From Bacteroidales bacterium (lineage in GTDB: Bacteria; Bacteroidota; Bacteroidia; Bacteroidales; PUMT01): a DNA stretch of 40,260 bases. The notes under the pieces are model-generated. The model was not told the DNA's origin. It saw only the letters and a list, made by a program, of their open reading frames with translations, and did no database searches. Numbering within the stretch: the stretch's first letter is position 1; each line of letters opens with the position of its first letter. Shown here piece after piece: positions 1 to 8,566 of this stretch. The stretch spans positions 1 through 40,260 of the forward strand of contig SLJO01000030.1 of NCBI GenBank assembly GCA_007135095.1, read 5' to 3'. Made by a program: the position numbers and the translations under genes.

Positions 1-65
1 TCACCCATGTTCCGGTGTAACACAAAATGCAATGAATAAATCATGGGTGATCCATGGATTGAAAA
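1..65. repeat. Left-end copy of a repeat shared with the right end
   Basis: Positions 35-65 are identical over 31 bases to 40230-40260. Upstream, 12-37 matches 40143-40168 at 24 of 26 positions. The two blocks are adjacent here but are separated by about 60 extra bases in the right-hand copy. The first nine bases (TCACCCATG) are the exact reverse complement of 42-50, so this copy can fold into a stem, and 50-59 (ATCCATGGAT) is a perfect palindrome. No gene is visible in 1-201. The likeliest reading is a dispersed intergenic repeat at which the assembly broke. Confidence 0.7.
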
Positions 66-201
66 GCAAAATATCCGGATCATGAATCAGTAACTTATTG
101 TTAAACAAATTGCTAACTATAGTATACGAATGAAACAATTGCAGGCACTTTATTGTTTCCTATGCCAGCCGGCGGGCCTGAATTTTGCTTGCATCCGGTC
201 A

Positions 202-813
202 TTACCCCAATGTTTTAAGCTGCACATTTCTAAGACAATCAGGACACAGTATATTGAACATGTCTTTCCTTTTAAGCCCGTCTGTTACCTCCACCTTTAT
301 GTCATCAGGTTTTTCAAGTCTGAGCTTTTCATTAAGCAGGCTGAGGTTCAGTATAGATGAGAATGCTTTGGGCCCAAGTTTTCTGTGCAGGTAGTAAATA
401 TGATCTTTTGTGGTGATCACTGCATTGCAATTTTCACAAAGCAGAAGTTCCCTTTCCTGGTATTCAACGGCATCCTTCCTGTCGGTAACTGCCAGGTCAT
501 ATATCCTGTCAGAAAGCACAACTCCTTTACCGGTAATACAATGCTCCTGGCACTGACCGCAAAAAATGCATTTACCGTAATCCCTGGTTATTGTCCGGAC
601 TCCCTTCCTGCTGTCGTCGGAATAAGTAATTGCCAGGGGCGGACAAACATTGGCACATGTCTGGCACCCGACACAATTATCTTCATCAACTACAGGCTTT
701 CCCCGGTAGCCGGCAAATGGCTCATGACCCTTCCGGGGGAAGGAGCTGGTATAGGCCGGGCTGAATAGTGAGATAACGGCCTCTTTCACTTCACGTACTT
801 TCGGGTACCTCAT
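202..813 (-). CDS. NuoI/MbhN-like 2x[4Fe-4S] ferredoxin subunit of the membrane hydrogenase, with two extra CxxC pairs
   Basis: This is the last gene of the hydrogenase operon, 203 aa. Two classical [4Fe-4S] motifs are visible: Cys47/50/53/57 and Cys82/85/88/92. This is the NuoI/EchF/MbhN pattern of the subunit that passes electrons between a soluble donor and the NuoB-like small subunit on the cytoplasmic face. After the ferredoxin fold the chain continues with two more cysteine pairs, C126xxC129 and C190xxC193, about 60 residues apart. They could form a zinc-ribbon or rubredoxin-like site. As far as I recall, archaeal MbhN is shorter and lacks this tail. The gene follows mnhG by 45 bases. 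Membership of the ferredoxin family is clear; the role of the C-terminal cysteines is unknown. Confidence 0.88.
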   Translation of the reverse strand: MRYPKVREVKEAVISLFSPAYTSSFPRKGHEPFAGYRGKPVVDEDNCVGCQTCANVCPPLAITYSDDSRKGVRTITRDYGKCIFCGQCQEHCITGKGVVLSDRIYDLAVTDRKDAVEYQERELLLCENCNAVITTKDHIYYLHRKLGPKAFSSILNLSLLNEKLRLEKPDDIKVEVTDGLKRKDMFNILCPDCLRNVQLKTLG

Positions 814-858
814 TTTTACAGATAATTTTTATGGAATCGATATAATTGTTACTGGATA

Positions 859-1203
859 TCATTCTTCCGTTTTATTGAACGGCGACTCATCCTTATAGTC
901 ATCATGAATGCTTCCGTCACCAAGCTTTATACCAAACCGGTAAGCTCCCTTTGCCAGTGCATGGGCTGCCACGGTAGCGGAAAAGAACAAAAGGGGTATC
1001 GCCACCAGGGCCTTGATGCCGATGCTGACCAAACCGAACCTTATCAGCACGCCAAGGAGAATGCTGCATGTTCCCAGGGTAACGCATTTGGTGGCTGACT
1101 GAAGCCGGTTGTAAACATCGGGCAGCCGAACCAGTCCAATGCAACCGAAAAGGTTGAACAATATGCCTGTTGCAATAAATACTATGCTTATTATATCACT
1201 CAT
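859..1203 (-). CDS. mnhG: Mrp/Mnh antiporter subunit G homologue (MnhG/MbhC)
   Basis: A 114-aa membrane protein with about three hydrophobic segments. The N-terminal half carries the family pattern of an early Gly-rich helix followed by GLVRLPDVYNRLQSATK and a helix beginning TLGT, typical of MnhG/PhaG. In Mrp antiporters and Mbh hydrogenases it is a small subunit of the sodium-translocating membrane module. It overlaps the end of mnhF by 8 bases, indicating translational coupling. The charged C-terminal tail (about 25 residues) is cytoplasmic-like and contributes no motif I recognise. Confidence 0.9.
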   Translation of the reverse strand: MSDIISIVFIATGILFNLFGCIGLVRLPDVYNRLQSATKCVTLGTCSILLGVLIRFGLVSIGIKALVAIPLLFFSATVAAHALAKGAYRFGIKLGDGSIHDDYKDESPFNKTEE

Positions 1204-1453
1204 TTAAATTTTTATTTTCAAGGTATTTGGCAAGGGTAAGGGTGCCGATGAAACTCAGTATGATCCAGGCAATGCCAATATCAAGGATAAACATCCTGCC
1301 GGTCAGAATGGACAGAATGGCACAGATGCCCACCACCAGAATACCGAAGATATCCAGGCCTACCATCCTGTCAGCAATAGTAGGTCCCCTTATTATACGG
1401 TAAAGGCAGAAAATGCACAGGCCTGCTTGTACGTAAAGAAGAATTTCCAGCAT
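1196..1453 (-). CDS. mnhF: Mrp/Mnh antiporter subunit F homologue (MnhF/MbhB)
   Basis: An 85-aa protein with three hydrophobic helices. It contains the characteristic run RIIRGPTIADRMVGLD after the first helix, the hallmark of MnhF/PhaF. It belongs to the E-F-G trio of the sodium-translocating module. Its start abuts the stop of mnhE (1453/1454), and its end overlaps mnhG. Length and motif are normal for the family. Confidence 0.92.
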   Translation of the reverse strand: MLEILLYVQAGLCIFCLYRIIRGPTIADRMVGLDIFGILVVGICAILSILTGRMFILDIGIAWIILSFIGTLTLAKYLENKNLNE

Positions 1454-1945
1454 CTATTCGAATATTTTTTTAATATAATTTTCAAATCTTCCTGAAACTT
1501 CCCTTGTATATTCCACCGGATCTTCGGAAACAATGTAAATCCAGTGCACATACATATTATCGCCCACGATATCGACCGTTATAGTTCCTGGTGTCATGGT
1601 AATTGAATTGGCCAGCATGGTCCTTGCAAAGGGGCTTCTGAGATTCAGGCGGACTCTTACAATTCCGGGCTTAATGGGCATTCTGGGATGCAAAACCCTG
1701 TAGGCTACATCAAAATTAGCCTTGATGCATTCCCAGGTAAAGATAAACAGGTAAATAATCAGCCAGTAATACCTGTGGGGCTGGATAAATTTGCCCGCAT
1801 TCTGAAAAAAGTATCTGCCAAAGAACACGGAGGTAAGACCCGCCACGGCAAGCCCCGCTATTATTGATCCTGGTTCGGCCGACCAGGTAAGCAGAAGCCA
1901 GAAAATATAAGATATTATGAACAGGGCGAATCGCTGCATAATCAA
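1454..1945 (-). CDS. mnhE: Mrp/Mnh antiporter subunit E homologue (MnhE/MbhA)
   Basis: A 163-aa protein with two or three N-terminal hydrophobic helices, then a soluble domain. The segment NSITMTPGTITVDI matches the conserved MnhE core (ANSITLTPGT in many homologues). It is part of the Mrp-like ion module. The first residues are MIM, so translation could start two codons later. A 65-base gap separates it from mnhD upstream in the operon, the largest break within the antiporter block, but no terminator was seen there. Confidence 0.9.
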   Translation of the reverse strand: MIMQRFALFIISYIFWLLLTWSAEPGSIIAGLAVAGLTSVFFGRYFFQNAGKFIQPHRYYWLIIYLFIFTWECIKANFDVAYRVLHPRMPIKPGIVRVRLNLRSPFARTMLANSITMTPGTITVDIVGDNMYVHWIYIVSEDPVEYTREVSGRFENYIKKIFE

Positions 1946-2010
1946 TGTTTTCGTTTAAATTTTTAAAGAATGGTGACCTTGATATTTTTCAGCTAATTAT
2001 TTAACGGATT

Positions 2011-3543
2011 TTATAGTTTTAGTACCTTGGTTGCATATTCGGTTGTTTCGATCAGGGTGTTCACTGCGGGTTCCAGGAATATCTGCCTGATATCCGGGAT
2101 GATGAGAAGGCTCAGCAGGAGGCATAGCAAGGCCAGGGTTACCATTGAAAACCGCATTGCCAGCGGCACCTCCCTTGCTGTTGGCTCTTTTTCCGGCTTA
2201 TTGTAAAAGGCAAAACGCTGGAATTTCATAAACGAAGCCAGTGTTACAATACCCGCTATCACTGCCAGCACGGCAAGCAGGTAAAATTCTCCCTGGATGG
2301 CCGCCACTATGATGATAAGCTTGCTGAAAAACCCGTTGAAGGGCGGCATGCCTGAAATGGCCATGGAAGCACTGAATGATGATGAAAGGGTGACAGGCAT
2401 ATGCCTGGCCAGCCCCCCCATTTTTTTCATATCCCTGGTTCCTGCAGCATATTCAATAGCCCCGGCGTTTAAAAACAGCAGGCCCTTGAACACGGCATGG
2501 TTTATCATATGGAACAATCCCCCGCCAATGGCAAGCGCAGCAATGGATTTGTCACCTCCACGTGCCAGCAGGATCATGCCCATGCCTATGCCCGTAACCA
2601 CGTAACCCATCTGGCTGATGCTGTGGTAGGCAAGCAGCCGCTTAAGGTCCCATTGCCCGATGGCCAGAACCACACCGATGATCATAGACAGGGCGCCTAT
2701 GGCAGTGAATACGATAGCCAGCGAAGTGTCCAGCTGGAACATATTGAAAAACAGCCTGATTAAAACATAAACCCCCACTGCTTTGATCAAAACTCCCGAG
2801 AGCATTGCCGAGATGGGAGAAGGGGCGGAGGAATGGGCATCCGGAAGCCAGGCATGGAAAGGTATCAGTGCCGCTTTTATCCCGAAGCCGGTTATAAGGA
2901 TCAGCTGGACAAACACAAGGAAGGTGTCATGCCTGGCATGTTGCAGCAAAACTGATATGTCGGCAATATTCAGGGTCTTGGTTCTCCAGTAGATCATTGC
3001 AATGCCAAACAGGACAAGCAGGGAGGCAAGTGCCCCGAGAACCTGGTATTTATAGGATGCTTCCAGTTCGGTTTTCCCCACCCCGAAAGCCACAAGGGCA
3101 TAGGAGGATATCACAGATATTTCCAGGAATACATACAGGTTGAACAGATCGCCCGACAGCACCACCCCGTTCATTCCTGCTACCATAAGGCACACCAGGG
3201 TATAGAACAGGTTTTCGCTTGTGTATCGCCTCATATAGCTTATGGCATAAAATACCGACATGAAACCAAGGAGGTTAATAATTGTAAGCAGGAACCCGCT
3301 GAGCGGATCAAGAACCAGATAAATTGCGATGGGAACACCCCCCACGGGTTCCCAGCCGCCTGCCATATAGGTAATTGTTTCAGGGCCCTGTAATGTAATA
3401 AACACAGAAAGGACAAGCAGCAGCAGCATAATGCTGCTGGTGAGGATCCGCTGAAACCCCCCGACCAGCCGGCCCACTAAGGGAATAAGGAAAGCCGCGA
3501 AAAGTGGAATAATTACAAACGATATGATTACAGAGGGCTCCAT
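2011..3543 (-). CDS. mnhD: Proton-conducting antiporter-like subunit (MnhD/MbhH, NuoN family)
   Basis: A 510-aa polytopic membrane protein of the proton-conducting transporter family (Proton_antipo_M). The residues thought to drive ion transfer are present: Glu141 in FLEISVISSYALVAFG (TM5), Lys223 in GFGIKAALIPFHAWLP (TM7), Lys254 (TM8), and a Lys in the late LASFMKF segment (TM12 region). In Mrp and Mbh complexes this subunit is an ion channel driven by long-range coupling to the redox arm. It is separated from mnhC by 3 bases. It differs from the second antiporter-like subunit of the operon (4858-6681), which lacks the TM5 glutamate. Confidence 0.93.
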   Translation of the reverse strand: MEPSVIISFVIIPLFAAFLIPLVGRLVGGFQRILTSSIMLLLLVLSVFITLQGPETITYMAGGWEPVGGVPIAIYLVLDPLSGFLLTIINLLGFMSVFYAISYMRRYTSENLFYTLVCLMVAGMNGVVLSGDLFNLYVFLEISVISSYALVAFGVGKTELEASYKYQVLGALASLLVLFGIAMIYWRTKTLNIADISVLLQHARHDTFLVFVQLILITGFGIKAALIPFHAWLPDAHSSAPSPISAMLSGVLIKAVGVYVLIRLFFNMFQLDTSLAIVFTAIGALSMIIGVVLAIGQWDLKRLLAYHSISQMGYVVTGIGMGMILLARGGDKSIAALAIGGGLFHMINHAVFKGLLFLNAGAIEYAAGTRDMKKMGGLARHMPVTLSSSFSASMAISGMPPFNGFFSKLIIIVAAIQGEFYLLAVLAVIAGIVTLASFMKFQRFAFYNKPEKEPTAREVPLAMRFSMVTLALLCLLLSLLIIPDIRQIFLEPAVNTLIETTEYATKVLKL

Positions 3544-3546
3544 GTA

Positions 3547-3885
3547 TTAACCTTTAAGTTCGTTTATCCTCCTGATGTCGAAAGTGCCATATTTCTTGTA
3601 CAGCCTGATTGCTATAGTCAGCAGCATGGCATTCGTAGCCAGCGCGATTACTATGGCAGTCAGCACCATAGCCTGGGGCAAGGGGTCCACCATCCGGCCT
3701 GCGCTGATACCGGCATCCAGAATGGGTGCCTCGCCGCCGGATATGAAGCCAATAAGGGCCAGCATAAGGAATATGCTGAATTCTATTATAGTAAGGGATA
3801 TTACCACCTTGATCAGGTTCCGCCGGGTCAGTACCCCGTGCACACCTACCAGAAGCATCAGGAAACTCAGTATAAAAACTGTCAT
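3547..3885 (-). CDS. mnhC: Mrp/Mnh antiporter subunit C homologue (MnhC/MbhG, NuoK-like)
   Basis: A 112-aa NuoK-like protein with three hydrophobic helices. Typical features are an early GVHGVLTRRNLIKVVISL segment, the acidic residue in TIIEFSIFL, and the stretch VDPLPQAMVLTAIVIALATNA near the end. PLPQALVLTAIVI is the signature of MnhC. It forms part of the membrane module and, by homology to NuoK, contributes a glutamate to the ion pathway. Its start overlaps the end of mnhB by 4 bases. Confidence 0.93.
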   Translation of the reverse strand: MTVFILSFLMLLVGVHGVLTRRNLIKVVISLTIIEFSIFLMLALIGFISGGEAPILDAGISAGRMVDPLPQAMVLTAIVIALATNAMLLTIAIRLYKKYGTFDIRRINELKG

Positions 3886-4319
3886 TTTGATATCTCCTCC
3901 TTATAAATTACCAGTGCAAGAAAAATTGTCATCAGGGCTGCCGCCACCTCAATTCCTATAAAAACATTGTAAAGCGGAATTACCCCGCCGCTAATCAGTC
4001 TTCCCGGAATCCCGGGGGGCAGGTAATTGTTGAAAAACACCATGGTCCCTGCAGCCAGACCGATGGTGGCCAGCAGTAAAGCCATCAGCACTGCTGCACT
4101 TTCCACTGCCGATGATCCCTCCTCCTGCCTCTTTAGCCTTACATAACCCGAACCGTTAGCCAGTATCATAAGTATAAATGCACCTGCTATCAGTGCGCCC
4201 CCTGCAAATCCCCCTCCCGGGGTAAGGTGGCCGTGAGTGGCAATATATGCGCCATACACGAATATCAGTCCGCTCATCAGCTGAGCCATCTTTTTGACTA
4301 TTAACGACATTCCCTTCAT
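3882..4319 (-). CDS. mnhB: Mrp/Mnh antiporter subunit B homologue (MnhB/MbhF)
   Basis: A 145-aa membrane protein matching the MnhB domain. It has the conserved loop HGHLTPGGGFAGGALIAGAF after the first helix and a terminal helix with NVFIGIEVAAALM. In Mrp/Mbh complexes it belongs to the sodium-translocating half. It lies 3 bases after the MbhD/E-like gene and overlaps mnhC by 4 bases, so this block is tightly coupled. Length and motifs are normal. Confidence 0.93.
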   Translation of the reverse strand: MKGMSLIVKKMAQLMSGLIFVYGAYIATHGHLTPGGGFAGGALIAGAFILMILANGSGYVRLKRQEEGSSAVESAAVLMALLLATIGLAAGTMVFFNNYLPPGIPGRLISGGVIPLYNVFIGIEVAAALMTIFLALVIYKEEISK

Positions 4320-4322
4320 ATC

Positions 4323-4850
4323 CTATTTTTTACCCACAAGCCTGATTATTGTAATTACCCCAATGGCTGCTGTAAAGAGAACCGTTGCCTCACCCAGGGT
4401 ATCATATCCCCTGAAGTCCCACAATACCCCGGCAACCAGGTTTGCACTGCCGGTCTGCTCTGCCGCCCCTGTCACATAAGCCTCTGACATCCTGAGTGTA
4501 TGATTGCCGAAACGGTCCAGTCCTGAAATAGCCCTGTTGAAATATATCAGCAGCACCAGGGCAAAGAGGAATGAGGCAGCAATAGTGACGCCCTGGGTTT
4601 TATCAGGCATTATGTCAAACTCCTCCCTTGAGCTGTCCAGCACCACTGCCACCATGATTATCAGGGTGACAGTTTCCATTACTATCTGTATGATTGCCAG
4701 ATCAGGTGCCCTGAGGATAAGAAAGCAGATCACCAGTCCATAGCCGACGAAACCCTGAGCGATAATGGCAGACAGCAGGTCTTTCGCGTAAATTGCTGTT
4801 ATGGACGCAATTATCATGAACCCTATTATGACCGAAAGCATGACTTCCAT
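4323..4850 (-). CDS. MbhD-MbhE-like fusion (DUF4040, C-terminal part of MnhA)
   Basis: A 175-aa membrane protein. The first about 75 residues, with LLSAIIAQGFVGYGLVICFLILRAPD and IQIVMETVTLIIMVAVV, match the DUF4040/MbhD domain found near the C-terminus of MrpA. After a hydrophilic linker, a second hydrophobic part ends with VLWDFRGYDTLGEATVLFTAAIG, which matches MbhE. In Pyrococcus furiosus Mbh these are two genes; here they read as one polypeptide. The N-terminal part of MrpA is not attached, and a NuoL-like subunit is encoded separately just upstream (8 bases). Confidence 0.88.
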   Translation of the reverse strand: MEVMLSVIIGFMIIASITAIYAKDLLSAIIAQGFVGYGLVICFLILRAPDLAIIQIVMETVTLIIMVAVVLDSSREEFDIMPDKTQGVTIAASFLFALVLLIYFNRAISGLDRFGNHTLRMSEAYVTGAAEQTGSANLVAGVLWDFRGYDTLGEATVLFTAAIGVITIIRLVGKK

Positions 4851-4857
4851 ATAGTTT

Positions 4858-6681
4858 TTATAAAAGGATTAGCAAAATTATAATCAGTCCCGCGAAAATC
4901 CACAACAGATAGGTATGCAGCACCCCGTCATGATACCGGCTCAGCCCCTTGTTCATCCAGAGTATACTGTCTTTGGAACGCAGGTAGAGATCGAACCATC
5001 CCTTATATGCTTTCTCATACATAAAAGAGAGCACTGGTGCATTGCGGATTGTTTCATAGAACCCTGTGGAGGGAAAACCCCTGTCGGCCGACATTTTTTC
5101 ACCGCCGGTAAAGCTTTCCGCCCTTCTGAATTTACCCGGAACTGTTGCCAGGTAAATAACAGCCCCCAGAAGGATGGAAAAAAGGATAAGCACCGATACG
5201 GCGGTGGACTGCCAGACACCGTAAAATTCAAATTCTCCGGTGACAGGGAAAAACAGCCTCGGCACAAAGTAGCTTGTGGCAAACACGCCCAGTACGATGC
5301 ACAGCAGTGCAAGAGCTGTCATTGGCAGCAGTTTGTCTGCTCCGGCTTCCTTGATATCATTCATTCTTCCGGGCAGGTTTCCCAGAAAAGCACCACTGAT
5401 GAATTTAATAAAACTGGCCAGGGTAAGGGCAGAACCAACGACTGCAACAGCCAGCCATAATATCCACAGGTGGTTGGCCAGGGCGGGCCCGGAGCCGAAA
5501 TCAATAATACCCTGGTAAATCATCCATTTGGAAGCAAAACCATTAAAGGGAGGTATTCCCGAAATGGAAAGCGCAAAGATAATTGCCACGCCAAAGGTTA
5601 CAGGCATTCTCTGTGACAGTCCGCCCAGCCGGTCCAGGTCCTTTTCACCGGTAAGGGTATTAAGATTTCCCGATACCAGGAACAGTCCGCTTTTATATAT
5701 TGCATTGTTCAGCATATGAAACAATCCCGCTGCTATGCCCACGGCACTGCCCAGTCCTATGCCGAGTATCATGTAGCCTACCTGGGAGACAGAATGGAAA
5801 CCAAGGAGCTTTTTGTAATCATGCTGCACAAGAGCCATCATCACTGCGGTAATAATCGTGAGCGCGCCCGCAACCAGCAGCAACAGGTGCATAATGTTGC
5901 TCATTATGAACATATCATGGCTTATCCTTACCAGGAAGTAAATACCCAGCAGCTTGTCGAATGAAGCAGGCAGGTATGCCGAGGAGACTGCCGGGGCCTT
6001 TTGGGTGTAATCGGGTATCCATGAATGGAAGGGGAATGCACCCGCCTTGGTAAAGCTTCCTGTCAGCAGGGCAAGAAATGCCACATAACTCAGGGCAGAC
6101 CCTGCTTCCACCGAAATATTGCTCATGCTGAATGTTCCCGTAAGCTGGTACAGGATTGCGATGCCAAGGATCATTATCCCGTCTGAGGATCCTATCATTA
6201 TCAGGGTTTTCTTTGCCGCCGCAGAACTCTCGTCGTCATGCTGGGGGATGAGCTTATACAGTGTAAGAGCCAGTATGCCCCACAGAAATATGAACAGTAG
6301 CAGGTTGTCAGCCATTATCGTACCAAAGGACAGGCCCAGGGTGATAAGAAAGTAACCGTGGAAGTTCCTGAACCTTTCCGGTCCGTTGATCCCTCGTAAT
6401 GAGTAGACTGATATCAGCAGTCCCAGCAGTCCTCCAAGCAGGACAATCAGCTGCGAGAGCCCGTCAAGGGCAAAGGAAAAATACTGGGTGCCGGGGATTC
6501 CGGTGCCGGAAAGCCTTATCATGGAGGGTTCAAGCCGGTATATGCTCCAGGCCCAGTAAGCCGACAGGGCCGATACCAGCAGGGTGAGTATGCCTTTCAG
6601 CATCCTGCTCCGCCCTGGCAGGGCAAGAAGCAGTAACCCTGCTATAACGGGGATCAATATAATCTGGCCTGCTGTTTCCAT
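4858..6681 (-). CDS. NuoL/MrpA-like antiporter subunit lacking the TM5 glutamate
   Basis: A 607-aa polytopic protein of the NuoL/MrpA N-terminal family and the second antiporter-like subunit of the operon. Recognisable parts are FALDGLSQL near residue 70, the TM7 motif with Lys212 in GSFTKAGAFPFHSWIPD, Lys243 in ASFDKLLGIYFLVR, and a late LASFIKF segment. Where homologues have a functional glutamate after Trp in TM5 (WEGVGLCSYLLIGFW in complex I), this protein reads FLWGILALTLYKL, with Gly135 in place of Glu. The chain ends in a soluble stretch plus a final hydrophobic helix, like the C-terminal arm of NuoL. A non-pumping or altered role is an inference. The gene is 105 bases downstream of the large-subunit gene. 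Confidence 0.9.
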   Translation of the reverse strand: METAGQIILIPVIAGLLLLALPGRSRMLKGILTLLVSALSAYWAWSIYRLEPSMIRLSGTGIPGTQYFSFALDGLSQLIVLLGGLLGLLISVYSLRGINGPERFRNFHGYFLITLGLSFGTIMADNLLLFIFLWGILALTLYKLIPQHDDESSAAAKKTLIMIGSSDGIMILGIAILYQLTGTFSMSNISVEAGSALSYVAFLALLTGSFTKAGAFPFHSWIPDYTQKAPAVSSAYLPASFDKLLGIYFLVRISHDMFIMSNIMHLLLLVAGALTIITAVMMALVQHDYKKLLGFHSVSQVGYMILGIGLGSAVGIAAGLFHMLNNAIYKSGLFLVSGNLNTLTGEKDLDRLGGLSQRMPVTFGVAIIFALSISGIPPFNGFASKWMIYQGIIDFGSGPALANHLWILWLAVAVVGSALTLASFIKFISGAFLGNLPGRMNDIKEAGADKLLPMTALALLCIVLGVFATSYFVPRLFFPVTGEFEFYGVWQSTAVSVLILFSILLGAVIYLATVPGKFRRAESFTGGEKMSADRGFPSTGFYETIRNAPVLSFMYEKAYKGWFDLYLRSKDSILWMNKGLSRYHDGVLHTYLLWIFAGLIIILLILL

Positions 6682-6787
6682 AAGTTATTTATTTCCACTT
6701 AATTTCCTGTGACGGTCCCCTTTGTTTTTTCCTGCCCATTTCCACAAATTCCCTTATCAACCTTGAATAGCCTGTTTAAAGCGGTGT

Positions 6788-7984
6788 TCACTGCTTTATA
6801 ATCCTTATTTTTTCAGTTTTTTCCTGAGAGATCCTCAGCAGGTCGTACCCGTTATGGATTTTTTCCCTGCTTTTAAAATCATATGCAACGGCCATGCGTT
6901 CGGTGCAGCAGTAACACGGGTCTACAGCCGCCAGGGAGATAGTTGCATCGGCAATTGTTTGTCCAACGCAGGCTTTTTTAAAGGTGGCGATGTTCACATA
7001 GCTCGGGGCCCTTATCTTATGGCGCACCGGTGAATTCGAGCCGTCGGTCACCACAAAATGAAAAACCTCGCCCCTTGGCGCTTCTGCCCGCCCTGAACCG
7101 ACTCCTTCGGGTATTTCCCTGACCCTGACTTCTGTGTTGCCCTCATTTTCCTTTTTCATCTTTTCAAGGCACTGCTCTATAATTGAAATTGATTCATACA
7201 TTTCCAGGAGGCGAACCTCGGCCTTGGCAAAAACGTCGCCTGCCTCTGCAGTGATCACCTTCCAGTTTACCAGGCCATAAGCGGCATAAGGGTCATCCCT
7301 GCGGATGTCAATGTCGACACCCGATGCCCTGGCCGTGGGGCCAACCGCAGCATAATCGACAATGTCCTGTTTGGTGAGCACTCCCACGCCCCTGGTCCGT
7401 GCATGTATCACAGGGTCATCCATTACTGCCCCGGCAAGCAGCCCGGTTTTCCTTTTTACTGTCTGCATCACCTTTTCTATCTCCTTGATTTGAGCCGAGG
7501 TGATATCCCTTCTTACCCCGCCTATTTTAAACATTGCATAGCTGTTGCGGTTGCCGGTGATCATCTCGAACAAATCCAGCACCGGCTCGCGGTATTTCCA
7601 TGCCCACATGAACACCGTGTTGTACCCCAGGAAATGCCCCGCCAGGCCAACCCACAAAAGGTGGGAATGGAGCCTTTCCAGCTCCGCGATTATGGTGCGG
7701 ATATATTTTGCCCGGTCGGGCACTTCTATTTCTGCTATCTCTTCCATGGCGTTGGCAAAAGCAAAGGGGTGGGAAGTGGAACAAATACCGCAAATCCGCT
7801 CAACCAGGAAGAAAACCTGGTCGAAAGTTTTCTGTTCGCTAAGTTTTTCTATGCCGCGGTGGTTATAGCCCGTTTCCCATTTGATGTCCCTTACAATCTC
7901 TCCTTCACAGTAAAGCTTGAAGAGTTCAGGTTCTTCCTGGAGCGGGTGATATGGTCCGACGGGTATGATCTTTTTTTCGCTCAT
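6788..7984 (-). CDS. Group 4 [NiFe] hydrogenase catalytic large subunit (MbhL/EchE/HycE type)
   Basis: A 398-aa NuoD-related protein and the catalytic subunit, which binds the Ni-Fe(CN)2CO centre and interconverts protons and H2. Both nickel-binding cysteine pairs are intact: R63-I-C65-G-I-C68 with His72 (L1 motif), and D355-P-C357-Y-C-C360-TER363 (L2 motif). These separate it from complex I NuoD. Arg instead of His at the end of L2 is typical of group 4. After Arg363 there is a 35-residue tail, comparable to the tail removed from HycE by a dedicated endopeptidase. No such protease gene is in the window. The gene is 3 bases after the NuoC-like gene. Exact subgroup (4b, 4d, 4g) cannot be fixed by eye. 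Confidence 0.95.
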   Translation of the reverse strand: MSEKKIIPVGPYHPLQEEPELFKLYCEGEIVRDIKWETGYNHRGIEKLSEQKTFDQVFFLVERICGICSTSHPFAFANAMEEIAEIEVPDRAKYIRTIIAELERLHSHLLWVGLAGHFLGYNTVFMWAWKYREPVLDLFEMITGNRNSYAMFKIGGVRRDITSAQIKEIEKVMQTVKRKTGLLAGAVMDDPVIHARTRGVGVLTKQDIVDYAAVGPTARASGVDIDIRRDDPYAAYGLVNWKVITAEAGDVFAKAEVRLLEMYESISIIEQCLEKMKKENEGNTEVRVREIPEGVGSGRAEAPRGEVFHFVVTDGSNSPVRHKIRAPSYVNIATFKKACVGQTIADATISLAAVDPCYCCTERMAVAYDFKSREKIHNGYDLLRISQEKTEKIRIIKQ

Positions 7985-7987
7985 GAT

Positions 7988-8425
7988 TTATAAATTATCC
8001 TTCCGGTAGGGATAAACGCCCTCTGCCCAGTTCCCTTCCGAGAGAAGTTTTTCCAGGTTTGGATGGTTGAGGAAATTAATACCCAGTATCTCATGCATTT
8101 CCCTCTCGATCCAGTCGGCCGCTGTAAAAATGCCTGTAAGAGATTCTATTTCAGGGTTTTTGTCATCAAGCACAACCGATATATTGATTATATTGCCCGT
8201 ACTGTCGTCACTGAAATGGTACAAAATTTCGATTCCCTTACGAGTATGCATTGCCGTGGCAATTATAAAGCGGAAATGAAGGCTGCCATGCAAAAGTCTG
8301 GCTACATTTACTATTTGTCCGGGATTGATGTGTGCGCTCAACCGCCTTTCGCTAAGCCTGTCCACCTGAATCAGATCTTTGTCAAGCTCTTCCCTTAACG
8401 TATCTATGAATTCCCGCGTTTTCAA
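7988..8425 (-). CDS. NuoC-like 30-kDa hydrogenase subunit (EchD/MbhK type)
   Basis: A 145-aa soluble protein of the complex I 30-kDa family. The diagnostic region is AADWIEREMHEILGINFLNHPNLEKLLSE followed by YPYRKD, matching (A)DWxEREvyDmFGIxFxGHPdLrRiL in NuoC. It supports the large subunit on the peripheral arm. The first about 50 residues are weakly conserved. It lies directly upstream of the large-subunit gene. The 141 bases before its start contain no other gene. Confidence 0.88.
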   Translation of the reverse strand: MKTREFIDTLREELDKDLIQVDRLSERRLSAHINPGQIVNVARLLHGSLHFRFIIATAMHTRKGIEILYHFSDDSTGNIINISVVLDDKNPEIESLTGIFTAADWIEREMHEILGINFLNHPNLEKLLSEGNWAEGVYPYRKDNL

Positions 8426-8566
8426 TTTATAAGCTGATTATTGGTTAGTTAACTTTTGATATGTAACTGTTTCTCACGGTAAAGCTTTTTATGTGCCTCC
8501 TGCTGTATTGCATGTCTGCTTTTTCCTGATGTTCTTTCATTTTTCCCATTGCGGATTACAAAACTA

